A stretch of 64,000 bases of DNA. It comes from Opitutaceae bacterium EW11 (GTDB taxonomy: Bacteria; Verrucomicrobiota; Verrucomicrobiia; Opitutales; Opitutaceae). The stretch covers positions 1 to 64,000 of the forward strand of contig QAYY01000013.1 of assembly GCA_003054665.1 (NCBI GenBank), given 5' to 3'. The notes beneath the pieces are model-generated. The model did no database searches and had not been told where the DNA came from. It worked only from the letters and a program-made list of their open reading frames with translations. Below, piece after piece: positions 50,113 through 59,431 of the stretch. Positions within the stretch are counted from its first letter, which is position 1; each line of letters begins with the position of its first letter. Both the position numbers and the translations under genes were made by a program.

Positions 50113-50136
50113 AGAAACCCTCACGCGCCGTATACT
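50113..50136 (+). promoter_or_regulatory. RGAAWC-N12-TANNNT promoter
   Basis: AGAAAC (50113-50118), spacer cctcaCGCGCCG, TATACT (50131-50136). ATG 50150 is 13 bases on, leaving a leader of about seven bases. Confidence 0.75.
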
Positions 50137-50149
50137 CAAAAATCTAGCT

Positions 50150-51277
50150 ATGAGCATCTCCGACCTTGTTTCCAAACTTCGTGGCGCTGCCAAGGCGCCA
50201 GTTACGAGAATTCCAGTAACGCCTCTTGAAAAGGCACACGCGAGTATCGACGCGTACCTGTCAGGTGGACCGACCGGAAATCTCCGCGAGCTGCTCAAGA
50301 GCTGCTATGCGAATGGTCCTCTGGAGCAGCCAGGCGATGGTCCAATGCGAAAGCTCATGCTCGATGCGGCACGTGGGAACAGGGCCGCACGGAATCTCCT
50401 CGTTGCGATTGCGCCGGAGTTTGCCGAGAACGTCGAAGAGGAGTTTGAGGCGGCTGAGAAGGAGCTGCTCGAGCGAAAGGAGTATGCAGCGGCCGGTTAC
50501 GTGAAAGAACGACGATTGGCCATTGCGACACAAACGCCTCACCGCAACGTATCATCAGAATCGATTGAGGCAGTAGCCAGTGAAGCTGAAGTGGCCGGGA
50601 CAGGTGAATCGGAAAGCGATACCGATCCTGCCCAACAGGAAAAGATCCTCGCACCTGCAGCGCATGCCCCTCTCGCATTTCTCGGCATAGAGTCTCCTGC
50701 ATCTCCCGCGGAAGTTGAGAGACTGCAGCGGTCGGTGCCAGCGGTGTACCCAGAAGACGGTGACACATCGGAAGTGGTGCGGGAAGAACAGAACGCGGAA
50801 CGAGAGATCGCTGCTCACGTCGTGGCCGCTGAACAGGAATCGGCAGAGGCAAAGCAGGCGGCACGGCTTAAGGGTCTCGCTGAAGCTTCTCCAGGCGAGT
50901 TTGCGGCAGCACTTGAAAAGGACGATTACGGCACTTCACTCGCTGAAAACTTATTGTTTCGGGCTAGCTACATTGGCGAGGCAGAGCACGGAGCTCTACG
51001 CGGGCGGCAAGCGCAGGAGTTGCTACTAAAACTGATCCCGCGATTTGCGGAACACTACAGCGAAGTGCGACCCGCGATTGAAGAGCACCTAGCGCTCGCT
51101 CGTGGTGCAGCAAAGTTGCTGCCCGACCAATACACTGCCGAGCCGATTGATGCTTTCGCGAAGATTCTCGCAAAGACAGTCGTGGAATCGCGCATCGGCG
51201 CCGTACTCTCAACCCGCGGGACGCCCACCGCGGCGGAGCAGCGGCTGCAGCAGCAGAGCGGCGCCATGATGCGCTGA
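50150..51277 (+). CDS. hypothetical helical protein next to coupling protein
   Basis: 375 residues, rich in Ala and Glu, all helical, without signal or membrane segment. Repeating helices at 40-130 and 215-340 suggest a scaffold; the middle (130-215) is acidic and probably flexible. Unrecognised. Its stop is 24 bases before the coupling-protein gene, so they are probably co-transcribed; it may be a relaxosome or coupling accessory. Confidence 0.55.
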   Translation: MSISDLVSKLRGAAKAPVTRIPVTPLEKAHASIDAYLSGGPTGNLRELLKSCYANGPLEQPGDGPMRKLMLDAARGNRAARNLLVAIAPEFAENVEEEFEAAEKELLERKEYAAAGYVKERRLAIATQTPHRNVSSESIEAVASEAEVAGTGESESDTDPAQQEKILAPAAHAPLAFLGIESPASPAEVERLQRSVPAVYPEDGDTSEVVREEQNAEREIAAHVVAAEQESAEAKQAARLKGLAEASPGEFAAALEKDDYGTSLAENLLFRASYIGEAEHGALRGRQAQELLLKLIPRFAEHYSEVRPAIEEHLALARGAAKLLPDQYTAEPIDAFAKILAKTVVESRIGAVLSTRGTPTAAEQRLQQQSGAMMR

Positions 51278-51301
51278 GGGTAACAAAGACATGGATACAC
51301 A

Positions 51302-53992
51302 ATGAGCACCACCGTTGCAGCCCCGAGACTCTCGCACTCAGAAATCCGCTCCCGCGCGATGGGGCGCTTCGAGCGCCTGGGCATCCCGTTGGAGCGTCTC
51401 GCGCAAAGCAGCGACGATGAGCTCTACGAGATGGTCACTGCAGCGTGCCAAGAGCAAGGGAAGCAGGCCTGCACCCCTGGCGCTCCGGTGTCGCAGCCGG
51501 ATTGGCGCGAGCAGGCTCGTGCCAAGGGTGCTGCTGCTCGGGATGAGGCAATGAAGGTGCTCGCGAGCAAGATCGCGGAAGTGCCGGCGCTCGAGGAATA
51601 CTTCCACCGATGCCAATTTCCTGGCGCACTGTATGAGCAGCACGTAAAGGAGCTTCACAGTCGCATTCGCGTTGTAGCGGATGTGTATGCGACGCACGTG
51701 TTTCTCTCCCTTGCGACTGTTCCGCGGAAAGAGTGGCTCTCGGACGAGATATACAAAGGCATCAAAGAGAGGAGCGAAGAATCGGCAATGCAGCACGGGA
51801 TAAAGGCTGACTGGTCAGCTGTGTACCGGCTCACTACGGCCGACGTCCTCAATGGCTTGGTACCGAGTTACACTTCGGGTCAGATCTATCGGCCCTTCAC
51901 GGGCGCCAGCTTTGATCCCGAGCTCCTTCTTGGGCTGCAACCGGAAGAGAAAACGAAGGTGTGGGCAGTCTGGTCGGCCTCTCTCGCGTTGAGCCGTTAC
52001 ATGGAGGAAGCGTGGACGAGCATGCAGGAGATCAGCCGTGACGTACAACAGCTCCTCGTCACGCACCTCCACCGTGCGGTGCAAATCGATCGGCGGTGCA
52101 CCCGTGTTCCGGTGAAGACGTTCACGCAGAAGTGGGAGTCGCTTGTAAGATGCCGCGAATTACTGACGGACCCCGAGCCGTGCACATTCGACGGCAACAG
52201 TGAGGATCGGGACGATCAGTTTGAGACCGATTCCGAGCTGCTTCTTGCGACCCTGAGGGAATTAGTCGACGGACAGGCGCAACAAAGCTGGATCGGGCGA
52301 CGACTCACTTGGCCCCTCGACGATATCGTTTTAAGCCTCCCGGGCTGCCGGCCACTCTCGACGAGAAATTTTTGCGAGGGCATGTTGGTAACAGGCGCGA
52401 TCGGTGGCGGGAAAACGACCTTCTTTCGCTTCCTAGTTGATGCGCACCTAAAGAAACAAGCCGGCGCCCTGTTCATGTGTTTCAAAACGGAGGCGGCTCA
52501 AGAAAATCGGGAGTTCGCAATACGGGCCGGCCGAGAGAAGGACATCGTCGAGATTAACCCAGAGAACATCGAAGAGTACGCCATTGCGCCTTGGGAAGAA
52601 GAGCTGCGCGAGACTGGTTCAGTCCTCGACACAGTAGAGCTCTTCCTCGACGCCGGTGAAGCTGCTTCCAGCAAAGGCTCAGGAGGTGATGAAAAATCAA
52701 TCTTCTTCCGCGCCAATGCTACAGCGCTTATGACACCAATTGTGTCGCTTCTTTGGAGAGCGAATGCAGGAGTCAATCCGATCAGAGTCTCAGAAGTCCT
52801 TCTAGAAATGAAGGGAATGCCTGCAGGCCGTCCGCTCACTGACACGGAAAAGAAGGCGTTCAGCGCTGAGACGACAGTGCTCGGTAGATTGTTCGAAAAA
52901 GCCCGGGCGTGGGCGGGAGATGATCCCGAGGATGTTAAGTCGGTGCAACGCTGGTGGGACTTTATTTTTACCACTTGGCCGGCTTTTGCGAGCGAGACCC
53001 GGATGAGCTTCGTAGGCTACATCGAACCAGCCCTGCTATTCCTACTTGAGGACGAAACTCTTCGAAAGGGGCTTTCGGGTCCTGAGCGATTCTCACCGAG
53101 AGAAATCCTCGATGGTAAGATCGTAATCCTTAACATTACAGAGAACAACGTCGGAGCTCAACCGGCGGCCATCTTCAACAGCTTGATGAAACGACGGCTC
53201 CAGAAGTGTCTAGAGCGCCGCAGGCTGGGCCGTCCGTTCAATGAGGAAGATGACATGCGCACGGTGCTCATCTTGTCTGACGAATATCAGAAATCCACGC
53301 ACCGCGCTGATAACGATTTCACATCGATCGCTCGGTCCAATCGAGCTGTGTTCATCTGCTTAACGCAATCGGAGCCGGCTATTAACGCTAAGGTGGGCGG
53401 TAACGAAAAGGATCAGACCATTGCGGCTTTGAAGAACAACCTTCGTATAAAGGTCTACTGCCAAAACGACGATCCGACTACCAACGAGGCTGCCAGTAAG
53501 CTGATCGGACAGTACAAAGAGAAGCTGCACTCGCGCTCGACGAACACTCAGCGATCGAGACCCGGAAGTATCGTGCTCGCGGCGCTAACTGATGGCTTTG
53601 ACGGAGCGGCCCGCGCGGCGAACGCGCATTTGGCAAAAGGTGAGACCTCTTCTTACAACGAAAGCTACCAGTATTGGGTTCGAACAGACGAGTTCAGCAA
53701 ACTCGCAAATGGTAGCCCGGAATATGGAAACATTGTGGAAGTGATTGTATTTTATCACGGCTACGGCCCTGTCGGAAGACCGGAACCGTACTTCCGCGCG
53801 AGTTTCCCCCGAAATGCGGAGCTGCCGATGACACCAGTAACTTACTGGGACGACGTCCAGGCCGCCAAAGCAGCCGCAGCCAAGGTGGCTTCCAGTGGCG
53901 CCAACGGTGCTTCATCTTCGGCAAAGCGCGGCGCCAGGAAGGGTTTTATCCGCCGCGCCCTCGGCGCCATTTTCACGCCTGGCGGCAACTAG
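51302..53992 (+). CDS. type IV coupling protein ATPase (TraD/TrwB-like)
   Basis: 896 residues. Walker A GAIGGGKTTFF near 365 and Walker B VLILSDEYQ near 653, with a Q-rich segment following (LTQSEPAIN), as in VirD4/TrwB/TraD-type ATPases that link relaxosome to the secretion channel. There is no N-terminal membrane helix pair; the first 350 residues are a soluble helical domain, unlike classical VirD4. The protein could still dock to an integral partner, such as 47940 or 54613. No other secretion-channel genes are seen in this window. Confidence 0.8.
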   Translation: MSTTVAAPRLSHSEIRSRAMGRFERLGIPLERLAQSSDDELYEMVTAACQEQGKQACTPGAPVSQPDWREQARAKGAAARDEAMKVLASKIAEVPALEEYFHRCQFPGALYEQHVKELHSRIRVVADVYATHVFLSLATVPRKEWLSDEIYKGIKERSEESAMQHGIKADWSAVYRLTTADVLNGLVPSYTSGQIYRPFTGASFDPELLLGLQPEEKTKVWAVWSASLALSRYMEEAWTSMQEISRDVQQLLVTHLHRAVQIDRRCTRVPVKTFTQKWESLVRCRELLTDPEPCTFDGNSEDRDDQFETDSELLLATLRELVDGQAQQSWIGRRLTWPLDDIVLSLPGCRPLSTRNFCEGMLVTGAIGGGKTTFFRFLVDAHLKKQAGALFMCFKTEAAQENREFAIRAGREKDIVEINPENIEEYAIAPWEEELRETGSVLDTVELFLDAGEAASSKGSGGDEKSIFFRANATALMTPIVSLLWRANAGVNPIRVSEVLLEMKGMPAGRPLTDTEKKAFSAETTVLGRLFEKARAWAGDDPEDVKSVQRWWDFIFTTWPAFASETRMSFVGYIEPALLFLLEDETLRKGLSGPERFSPREILDGKIVILNITENNVGAQPAAIFNSLMKRRLQKCLERRRLGRPFNEEDDMRTVLILSDEYQKSTHRADNDFTSIARSNRAVFICLTQSEPAINAKVGGNEKDQTIAALKNNLRIKVYCQNDDPTTNEAASKLIGQYKEKLHSRSTNTQRSRPGSIVLAALTDGFDGAARAANAHLAKGETSSYNESYQYWVRTDEFSKLANGSPEYGNIVEVIVFYHGYGPVGRPEPYFRASFPRNAELPMTPVTYWDDVQAAKAAAAKVASSGANGASSSAKRGARKGFIRRALGAIFTPGGN

Positions 53993-54010
53993 CCAGAAAC
54001 TCGGGACCCC

Positions 54011-54034
54011 GGAAACGCGAGGGCGCGGTACACT
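54011..54034 (+). promoter_or_regulatory. RGAAWC-N12-TANNNT promoter
   Basis: GGAAAC (54011-54016), spacer gcgagGGCGCGG, TACACT (54029-54034). It is nearly the same sequence as the promoter at 44802. Confidence 0.8.
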
Positions 54035-54056
54035 TGGAGCAACAGATGAATGCTCC

Positions 54057-54203
54057 ATGAAACTCGTCCTCGCCTCGATTCTTTTCATGCTACTCCTCAG
54101 CGCGCCGTGGGTGCTGCTGAGTGTACTCCAGCGCACCGTCGAGACGGTGCGTAACCTTCCAGCGATTCTTCGGGAAGTCGCTGAACGGAGGGCACAGTCA
54201 TGA
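54057..54203 (+). CDS. 48-residue single-span membrane peptide
   Basis: ATG 54057 follows the promoter by 22 bases. One strong hydrophobic helix (MKLVLASILFMLLLSAPW) and a basic tail. An upstream ATG (54046) in another frame ends at a TGA that overlaps this start, suggesting translational coupling through a four-codon ORF. First gene of the operon leading to the relaxase. Confidence 0.5.
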   Translation: MKLVLASILFMLLLSAPWVLLSVLQRTVETVRNLPAILREVAERRAQS

Positions 54204-54598
54204 GCCGCCAGGACATAATTGAGCTCACGAGTGGCGACTCGGTTGAGTTGTCGCAGCACTGGACCCTCGTTGCAGGGATCTACGAAGAGTCCGGCCAGAG
54301 CTACACGCTCGCGGTGCGGCATAACGAGGAACTTGGGGAAACATTAATCTACACCCGAGTTGGCCGCCGTGCGGCCGAGGTGCGACTTGGAGAGATTCTT
54401 CCCGATGGCGACCTACTGACGCTCCTACAAACCGCTGAGCGCCTTGCAGCGGCGGCGCATTTTCCAGTACCGACTCTGCGCGAGCTTCGTCGAGAGCTGC
54501 TTCGGCAGCTCTCGAAGCGTGGCTTCTCCCAAGGAACCGTTCTTCTCCAGAGCGGAGCGGCACTTGAAGCATCCAGGCGATTTCTCGAGGTCAGCTGA
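54200..54598 (+). CDS. hypothetical protein
   Basis: 132 residues, overlapping the preceding stop by 4 bases. A beta-rich first half (SVELSQHWTLVAGIYEESG...) and an Arg/Leu-rich helical second half. Unrecognised. Its place in the relaxase operon suggests a transfer accessory. Confidence 0.5.
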   Translation: MSRQDIIELTSGDSVELSQHWTLVAGIYEESGQSYTLAVRHNEELGETLIYTRVGRRAAEVRLGEILPDGDLLTLLQTAERLAAAAHFPVPTLRELRRELLRQLSKRGFSQGTVLLQSGAALEASRRFLEVS

Positions 54599-54612
54599 AT
54601 GCGAAAGGAAAT

Positions 54613-54801
54613 ATGAACCAATTCTTCGACAACTCTCTCGGGCTCCTACTTGCAGCCTTCACCTTTGGAAGCGGCACGGCAGGCAGCAAATGGTACCTGG
54701 TGCTCGCGCCGCTATGCGCCATCGGGGTGGTGAAGCTTCTGGGGAACCTCCGCAGGAAACCGCAACGCCTCAGCTCTAAAAAAGTTCACGACCTTCGATG
54801 A
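54613..54801 (+). CDS. small membrane protein of relaxase operon
   Basis: 62 residues with hydrophobic stretches at about 8-20 and 26-43 and a basic tail. AAAGGAAAT nine bases before the ATG is a good ribosome site. It overlaps the lipoprotein gene by 4 bases. Possibly a mating-channel subunit. Confidence 0.5.
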   Translation: MNQFFDNSLGLLLAAFTFGSGTAGSKWYLVLAPLCAIGVVKLLGNLRRKPQRLSSKKVHDLR

Positions 54802-55358
54802 TGAGAACCTGCCCATTTTTTCTAGCAGCGTGCGCTCTGGTGTTGCTCTCCGGGTGCGCATGGACACCTCAGCGTGCCACCTTGCGACCCGTTGCAGAGG
54901 TCGCACCAAGTAACATCGGGCACGGCATCAATGTTTCGGTGACGGTTCGCGATGAGCGCGCCACCGAATCCCTCGGCGCTAGGCGCTTCAAGTTTGAAGC
55001 AGGTATTGTCGCTGAGCAGGACATCGCATTGATGCTTCGAAAGGTGCTTGAGGAAGGCCTGGCGAAACAGTCGTACCGTGTGTCTCCTGCTGCCGCTGCG
55101 CGGCTGAGTGTTTCGCTGAAGCTCCTGGACACCCACAGCGACCCGCTTGGTCGCTGGTGCGTGAGTGCCACGGTGGTCGCACGGGCAGAGTATCGTAAGG
55201 AGCACTACGAGCACGAGTACACCTCGGTGCAAAGATCAGTGCGTCTCTTTGTGCCCACGGCAGGAGACAACGAAGAGGCACTAAGCAAGCACCTAAGCGC
55301 GGTGATAACCGCGGTACTGAATGACCCTGAGGTGGCGCGGATTCTACAAGGAGCCTGA
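54798..55358 (+). CDS. YajG-like lipoprotein
   Basis: 186 residues with a signal peptide and lipobox LLSGCAW (Cys20). The mature part follows the YajG pattern: INVSVTVRDERATESLGARR, then a helix with LRKVLEEGLAKQSYRVSP, SVSLKLLDTHSD and a long C-terminal beta-helix stretch. YajG-family lipoproteins sit in the outer membrane with unknown function. In transfer operons lipoproteins often take part in the outer-membrane pore or exclusion; that is inference here. The relaxase gene starts two bases after its stop. Confidence 0.7.
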   Translation: MMRTCPFFLAACALVLLSGCAWTPQRATLRPVAEVAPSNIGHGINVSVTVRDERATESLGARRFKFEAGIVAEQDIALMLRKVLEEGLAKQSYRVSPAAAARLSVSLKLLDTHSDPLGRWCVSATVVARAEYRKEHYEHEYTSVQRSVRLFVPTAGDNEEALSKHLSAVITAVLNDPEVARILQGA

Positions 55359-55360
55359 TC

Positions 55361-58300
55361 ATGGCGACACCGATAAATCCAATTCAGTCGGCCGCCCAGG
55401 GTTCTGCGTATATCGCTCACGGCGCTGCTGAGTACATGACCGAGAGCGGCGAAGCTCTCGCCGAGTTCGTCGGCCGCGGAGCGGCTGTTCTGGGACTTGA
55501 AGGTAAGTTTCCCGAGGTGAAACAAGTCGAAAACCTGCTCCTCGGGAAAACGCCAGACGGGAGGCAGCAACTTGTCGAGAGGCAACGGAACAAGCTCCTA
55601 GAGAATGGTGATCGCAGAGTTACGAAACTCGGTTGGGAACACGTATTTCAGCCACCAAAGAGTGTCTCGGTAATGGCAATTGTGGACCCTCGCATCGCGC
55701 GGGAAGTCTTCGAAACGGGAAAAGAGATCGCACGCTATATCGATCAGAAAGCTAGGCTAAGGGATCAGTCGTACGGGAAAAAAGGTAAGCGTGGAGAGCG
55801 CCAGGGCGCTGGGACTGTTTCAGCGGTGTACCTTCATCAGCTCGCTCGTGCAGCGGAGGAAGGTGGTGCTAGAGACCCGCACCTTCACACGCACATCTTC
55901 ACGGCCAACCAAGTATGGGATGATCGGAAGAGGGTCTGGCGGACGATAGCAGCGCATAACCTCTTTACCTCACAAAAGAAGATCGATGCCTTCGGCATGA
56001 ACGTCCTGGCCGGGCGTCTCCGGAAGCTCGGACACGAGTTGGTGGCATCGAAAGATGGGTGGGAGATCAAAGCAGTCTCCCAGGCGCTTCGTCATGAATT
56101 TTCCCAGCGAAGCCGCGTAAAAAGATCGTCCGGAGAACTTTCGCTCCGCAATGCCGCAGCGTTGGAAACGAAAACAGCCGCGCAGCGCGAGCAGACACTC
56201 GCAGAGAGACTTCGTCGTGCTGGTTGGAAAATGGAGCCGATCAAGGTCACACGTGTGCGGCAGTCCACCGACTCGAAGGGGAAACTGGCGTTCAAGAAAG
56301 ACGGCTCCCCGAAGACGCATATCTCGACCGAAACGGGATGGATTGCGAAGCTCCCTGGCAATCGCGTCGTCTACGACCTTACCTCAGAGAACTGTACAGA
56401 TCTGGCGAAACTCAACGAGGCTGAGAAACTTCTCCTCACGGATCTCCAAAGAGAAATCTGGGCTGACACAGCGCTAGAGGCGAAGACCCTCACACCAGCC
56501 GAGCACGCGAAGCTTCTCAACAGGGCCTTTCAATCCGGCCGCATCTCGAAAGATGCGGCCTCCAGTGTCACTCCCCTGGAGCGCCTCAATGCCCTTGGCG
56601 GCCCCGATGTAGCCGCGCTCCGGGCCGCATATGAACGCGCCCTGGCGACCTCGGCTCGGCGCGCCGAAGAGGCGGCCCAAAGTGAGACACTTACCCAAGT
56701 AGCAACGGCAGAGCAGCTAGGCAAAGTGTCCGACGGGAATGCTGCTCCATCGGGGACTCCGGCAGCGCCAGTGAAGCTTCAAGTTGGCGACAAAGTGAGG
56801 AGCCTCACAAAAGGCGGCCAGGGAGAGGTTCTAGAGGTGCGGCCGGATGGCACGGCGTTGGTGCGGTTCCGGAATGAGCGAAAGGGGACTGTAGTGGAAC
56901 GGCAATTACGGCTCAACCAACTCGCCACAATTAAGCCAGACGGTACAAGTACCACGCCAGTGCGCCTCGACGGCACCGTTGAGGATGCCACTGCCGAGGC
57001 AAAGGAAGGCGCAAAGTTGGCGCCCGGCATGGCGGTGCGCACACTGGACAAGGGTAATGTCGCCCGAGTAGCAGCCTGCCACGATGACGGGACCTTCTCA
57101 CTGAGTTTCCATGGACTGGTGGCAGGGGGACGCATTCCTCAGCGGAGATTCTCTCCAGAGGACATCGAGGTCCTGTTCGAGGATGGCGCTACAAGTGCGA
57201 TCGGGGCTGATGGCACCTTGGCTGCGCCTCTGGAGAAAAATAAAGGGCCACGGGCACTCGAGAGGATCTCGAGAATCATCCGCGGTCCCGACGGGGACCT
57301 CACCGGCGCCATCGATTACGTCTTGGGCGTCGCGTACGATAAAGCCTCCGTCGCGAAACTCGATGTGCTTGTCCAAGCCGTCGCCAAAAGGTCGCTCGGC
57401 TGCGGCTCCATAGAGCAGATCGAAGAAGCACTTCGCGCTGACCCGAGGGTGGTGGTAAACGGAGGATTTGCGACAACCACGGAGGTGCTCCGCAAGGAGT
57501 TGGTCCTCCGTGCCACGATTGAGGAGGAGCGCCATGCGGTGCTTCCGTTGATTGAGCAGATAGATCCTCAGGTGCTAAATGAACGGCTTTATCCTCCGCA
57601 AGAGGTGCTCCAACTTGAAGCGCGCAGAGACATTCTAGTAGAACTCAAAAGTCCGACAAAAGAAGAGCTGCGAGAACAGGAAGAAGTTGAAGCTCGCCTC
57701 AAGGAACATGGTTACTTGGGACGCGATCAGCGTGCAGCGATACTCGGTTTCCTCAAGAGCGACTGCCGTGGATACGCTTGGAACGGATTGCCTGGCACGG
57801 GGAAAACCACGTCGCTTCGGGAAATTAAGGGAATACTGAAAAGGACCCGGGAGTCCCTCCACACTCTGCTCGAAGATTCGGGCTATAAGGTTGTTACCGT
57901 GGCTCCGACGTCTGCGGCATCTCGTGTGCGTTTACGTGAATCCGGTTTTTCGGATGCCAACACCCTCACCGCACTTCTTAACGCTCCCGACAAGTTCAAG
58001 GTAGACGCCAAGACGGTCTTGATCCTAGACGAGGCGGGCCTCGGAAGTGTCGAGCAGATCGCAGAGTTTAAGAAGTTATCGAGAGAGCGCGGTGCGCCAA
58101 ACCTCCTTCTGGGCGACATAAACCAACTCACCCCCGTCGGCCAAGGTGATGGGATGAGATTTGCGATTGAACTCGGGGCACCGTGCTCCGTGCTCGGTGA
58201 CATTCGGCGCCAGGACAAAAATCGCGGCTACAAGGAAGCGGTCAGACTAGCATTCAGCGGGAAACCACAGGAGGCGTTTGATGTGCTGGTACGCATGGGG

Positions 58301-59377
58301 GCGGTGCACGTGGAGGCCGATCAGCAGAAGCGGTACGATCTGCTCGCGAATGATCTAGTTGCACATCGGCGAAACGAGACCCGAGCGATTTCGGTTTCGG
58401 CGACACACCGGGAAGGCGACGCTTCCACCGACGTGATACGTGCCAAGATGCTCAAGGAAGGTCTGCTCGATGACTCGAAAAAGATCATACTTAATGAGCT
58501 TCGGTCGGAAAACTTCGAGGCGCCACTCAAGGCTGATTGGCGTTCGTACAAACCCGGGCAGGTAGTCGTTTTCGCAAAAGGAGGCGGTAGGTGGACTTCC
58601 GGAAGCAAGTGGGAAGTCCTTCAAGCCGGTGAAGCAGGCGTACTCGTGCGAGAGCTGCCACGCTCTGGAAAGAAGGCGAAACCAACGCCGACGATGCTTC
58701 CGATCTCATCTCCCAAGTACCTCGAGAGCTTCGGTGTTTTTCGTCGTCGCAGAATAGATCTCGTCATCGGCGACGATGTTCGATTCTCCGGGAGGATCGC
58801 GGCTGAGCAGGTCCCTTCCGGAGGAGCATTCTTGGACAACGGTAACCTCGGGAGGATCGCGGCGATCGATACTAAAAAGAGGATCATCACTTTAGAAAAC
58901 GGCGCAAAGATACGTCTGGGAGAGGACGAGCAGATCACGCACGGATATGTGAACACGACGTATGTTGCACAGGGTGACGACAAGAAAGCCGTGCACTCGC
59001 CGACGGATGCAAAGACCATCCAAGCGATGGGAAGCATGCAGGACTTTGGGGTAATGATTTCCCGCGGGCAGGAGGACATCAAGATCTACACCGACGACCC
59101 TGGTGCAATTCGAGAAAACATCGTTCGTAACAGCCACCGCATGCTGGCCCACGAAGCGCTGGGGCTACTGAACCCCGCCGTGAGCATGCGCCAGGTCCTC
59201 GATCAGGAACTCCGTCAGCGCCTCGCCCGGGTCCTCCCAGCCGAGGAACTGCAGCAGATCGAGCGACACATCGGCGAAGTCCGCATGCCCCAGGTCGCCA
59301 CCCAAGTCACTCCACCCGCGGCTCAACAAGTGGTCCCAGCCCAGGAGCGACCGAGAGCCATGGCGGCGGGTTTTTAG
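55361..59377 (+). CDS. MobF conjugative relaxase-helicase (TrwC/TraI-like)
   Basis: 1338 residues. N-terminal TrwC-type relaxase: candidate nucleophiles Y17 and Y25, FQPPKSVSVM near 102 and the metal triad DPHLHTHIF near 173. C-terminal superfamily 1 helicase: Walker A GLPGTGKTT near 810, Walker B LILDEAG near 887, and a late motif (HGYVNTTYVAQGDD) near 1190. It nicks oriT, stays bound to the strand and unwinds the plasmid. Between domains (about 470-620) two repeats of KOW-like type (VGDKVRSLTKGGQGEVLEV..., PGMAVRTLDKGNVARVAAC...) are unusual for the family. Confidence 0.92.
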   Translation: MATPINPIQSAAQGSAYIAHGAAEYMTESGEALAEFVGRGAAVLGLEGKFPEVKQVENLLLGKTPDGRQQLVERQRNKLLENGDRRVTKLGWEHVFQPPKSVSVMAIVDPRIAREVFETGKEIARYIDQKARLRDQSYGKKGKRGERQGAGTVSAVYLHQLARAAEEGGARDPHLHTHIFTANQVWDDRKRVWRTIAAHNLFTSQKKIDAFGMNVLAGRLRKLGHELVASKDGWEIKAVSQALRHEFSQRSRVKRSSGELSLRNAAALETKTAAQREQTLAERLRRAGWKMEPIKVTRVRQSTDSKGKLAFKKDGSPKTHISTETGWIAKLPGNRVVYDLTSENCTDLAKLNEAEKLLLTDLQREIWADTALEAKTLTPAEHAKLLNRAFQSGRISKDAASSVTPLERLNALGGPDVAALRAAYERALATSARRAEEAAQSETLTQVATAEQLGKVSDGNAAPSGTPAAPVKLQVGDKVRSLTKGGQGEVLEVRPDGTALVRFRNERKGTVVERQLRLNQLATIKPDGTSTTPVRLDGTVEDATAEAKEGAKLAPGMAVRTLDKGNVARVAACHDDGTFSLSFHGLVAGGRIPQRRFSPEDIEVLFEDGATSAIGADGTLAAPLEKNKGPRALERISRIIRGPDGDLTGAIDYVLGVAYDKASVAKLDVLVQAVAKRSLGCGSIEQIEEALRADPRVVVNGGFATTTEVLRKELVLRATIEEERHAVLPLIEQIDPQVLNERLYPPQEVLQLEARRDILVELKSPTKEELREQEEVEARLKEHGYLGRDQRAAILGFLKSDCRGYAWNGLPGTGKTTSLREIKGILKRTRESLHTLLEDSGYKVVTVAPTSAASRVRLRESGFSDANTLTALLNAPDKFKVDAKTVLILDEAGLGSVEQIAEFKKLSRERGAPNLLLGDINQLTPVGQGDGMRFAIELGAPCSVLGDIRRQDKNRGYKEAVRLAFSGKPQEAFDVLVRMGAVHVEADQQKRYDLLANDLVAHRRNETRAISVSATHREGDASTDVIRAKMLKEGLLDDSKKIILNELRSENFEAPLKADWRSYKPGQVVVFAKGGGRWTSGSKWEVLQAGEAGVLVRELPRSGKKAKPTPTMLPISSPKYLESFGVFRRRRIDLVIGDDVRFSGRIAAEQVPSGGAFLDNGNLGRIAAIDTKKRIITLENGAKIRLGEDEQITHGYVNTTYVAQGDDKKAVHSPTDAKTIQAMGSMQDFGVMISRGQEDIKIYTDDPGAIRENIVRNSHRMLAHEALGLLNPAVSMRQVLDQELRQRLARVLPAEELQQIERHIGEVRMPQVATQVTPPAAQQVVPAQERPRAMAAGF

Positions 59378-59388
59378 AATACAGATCC

Positions 59389-59412
59389 AGAAACCCGCCG
59401 TGGTGGTACCCT
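59389..59412 (+). promoter_or_regulatory. RGAAWC-N12-TANNNT promoter
   Basis: AGAAAC (59389-59394), spacer ccgccGTGGTGG, TACCCT (59407-59412), 19 bases before ATG 59432; no Shine-Dalgarno. Confidence 0.8.
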
Positions 59413-59431
59413 TGTTGGAAACTTCCAGCCT

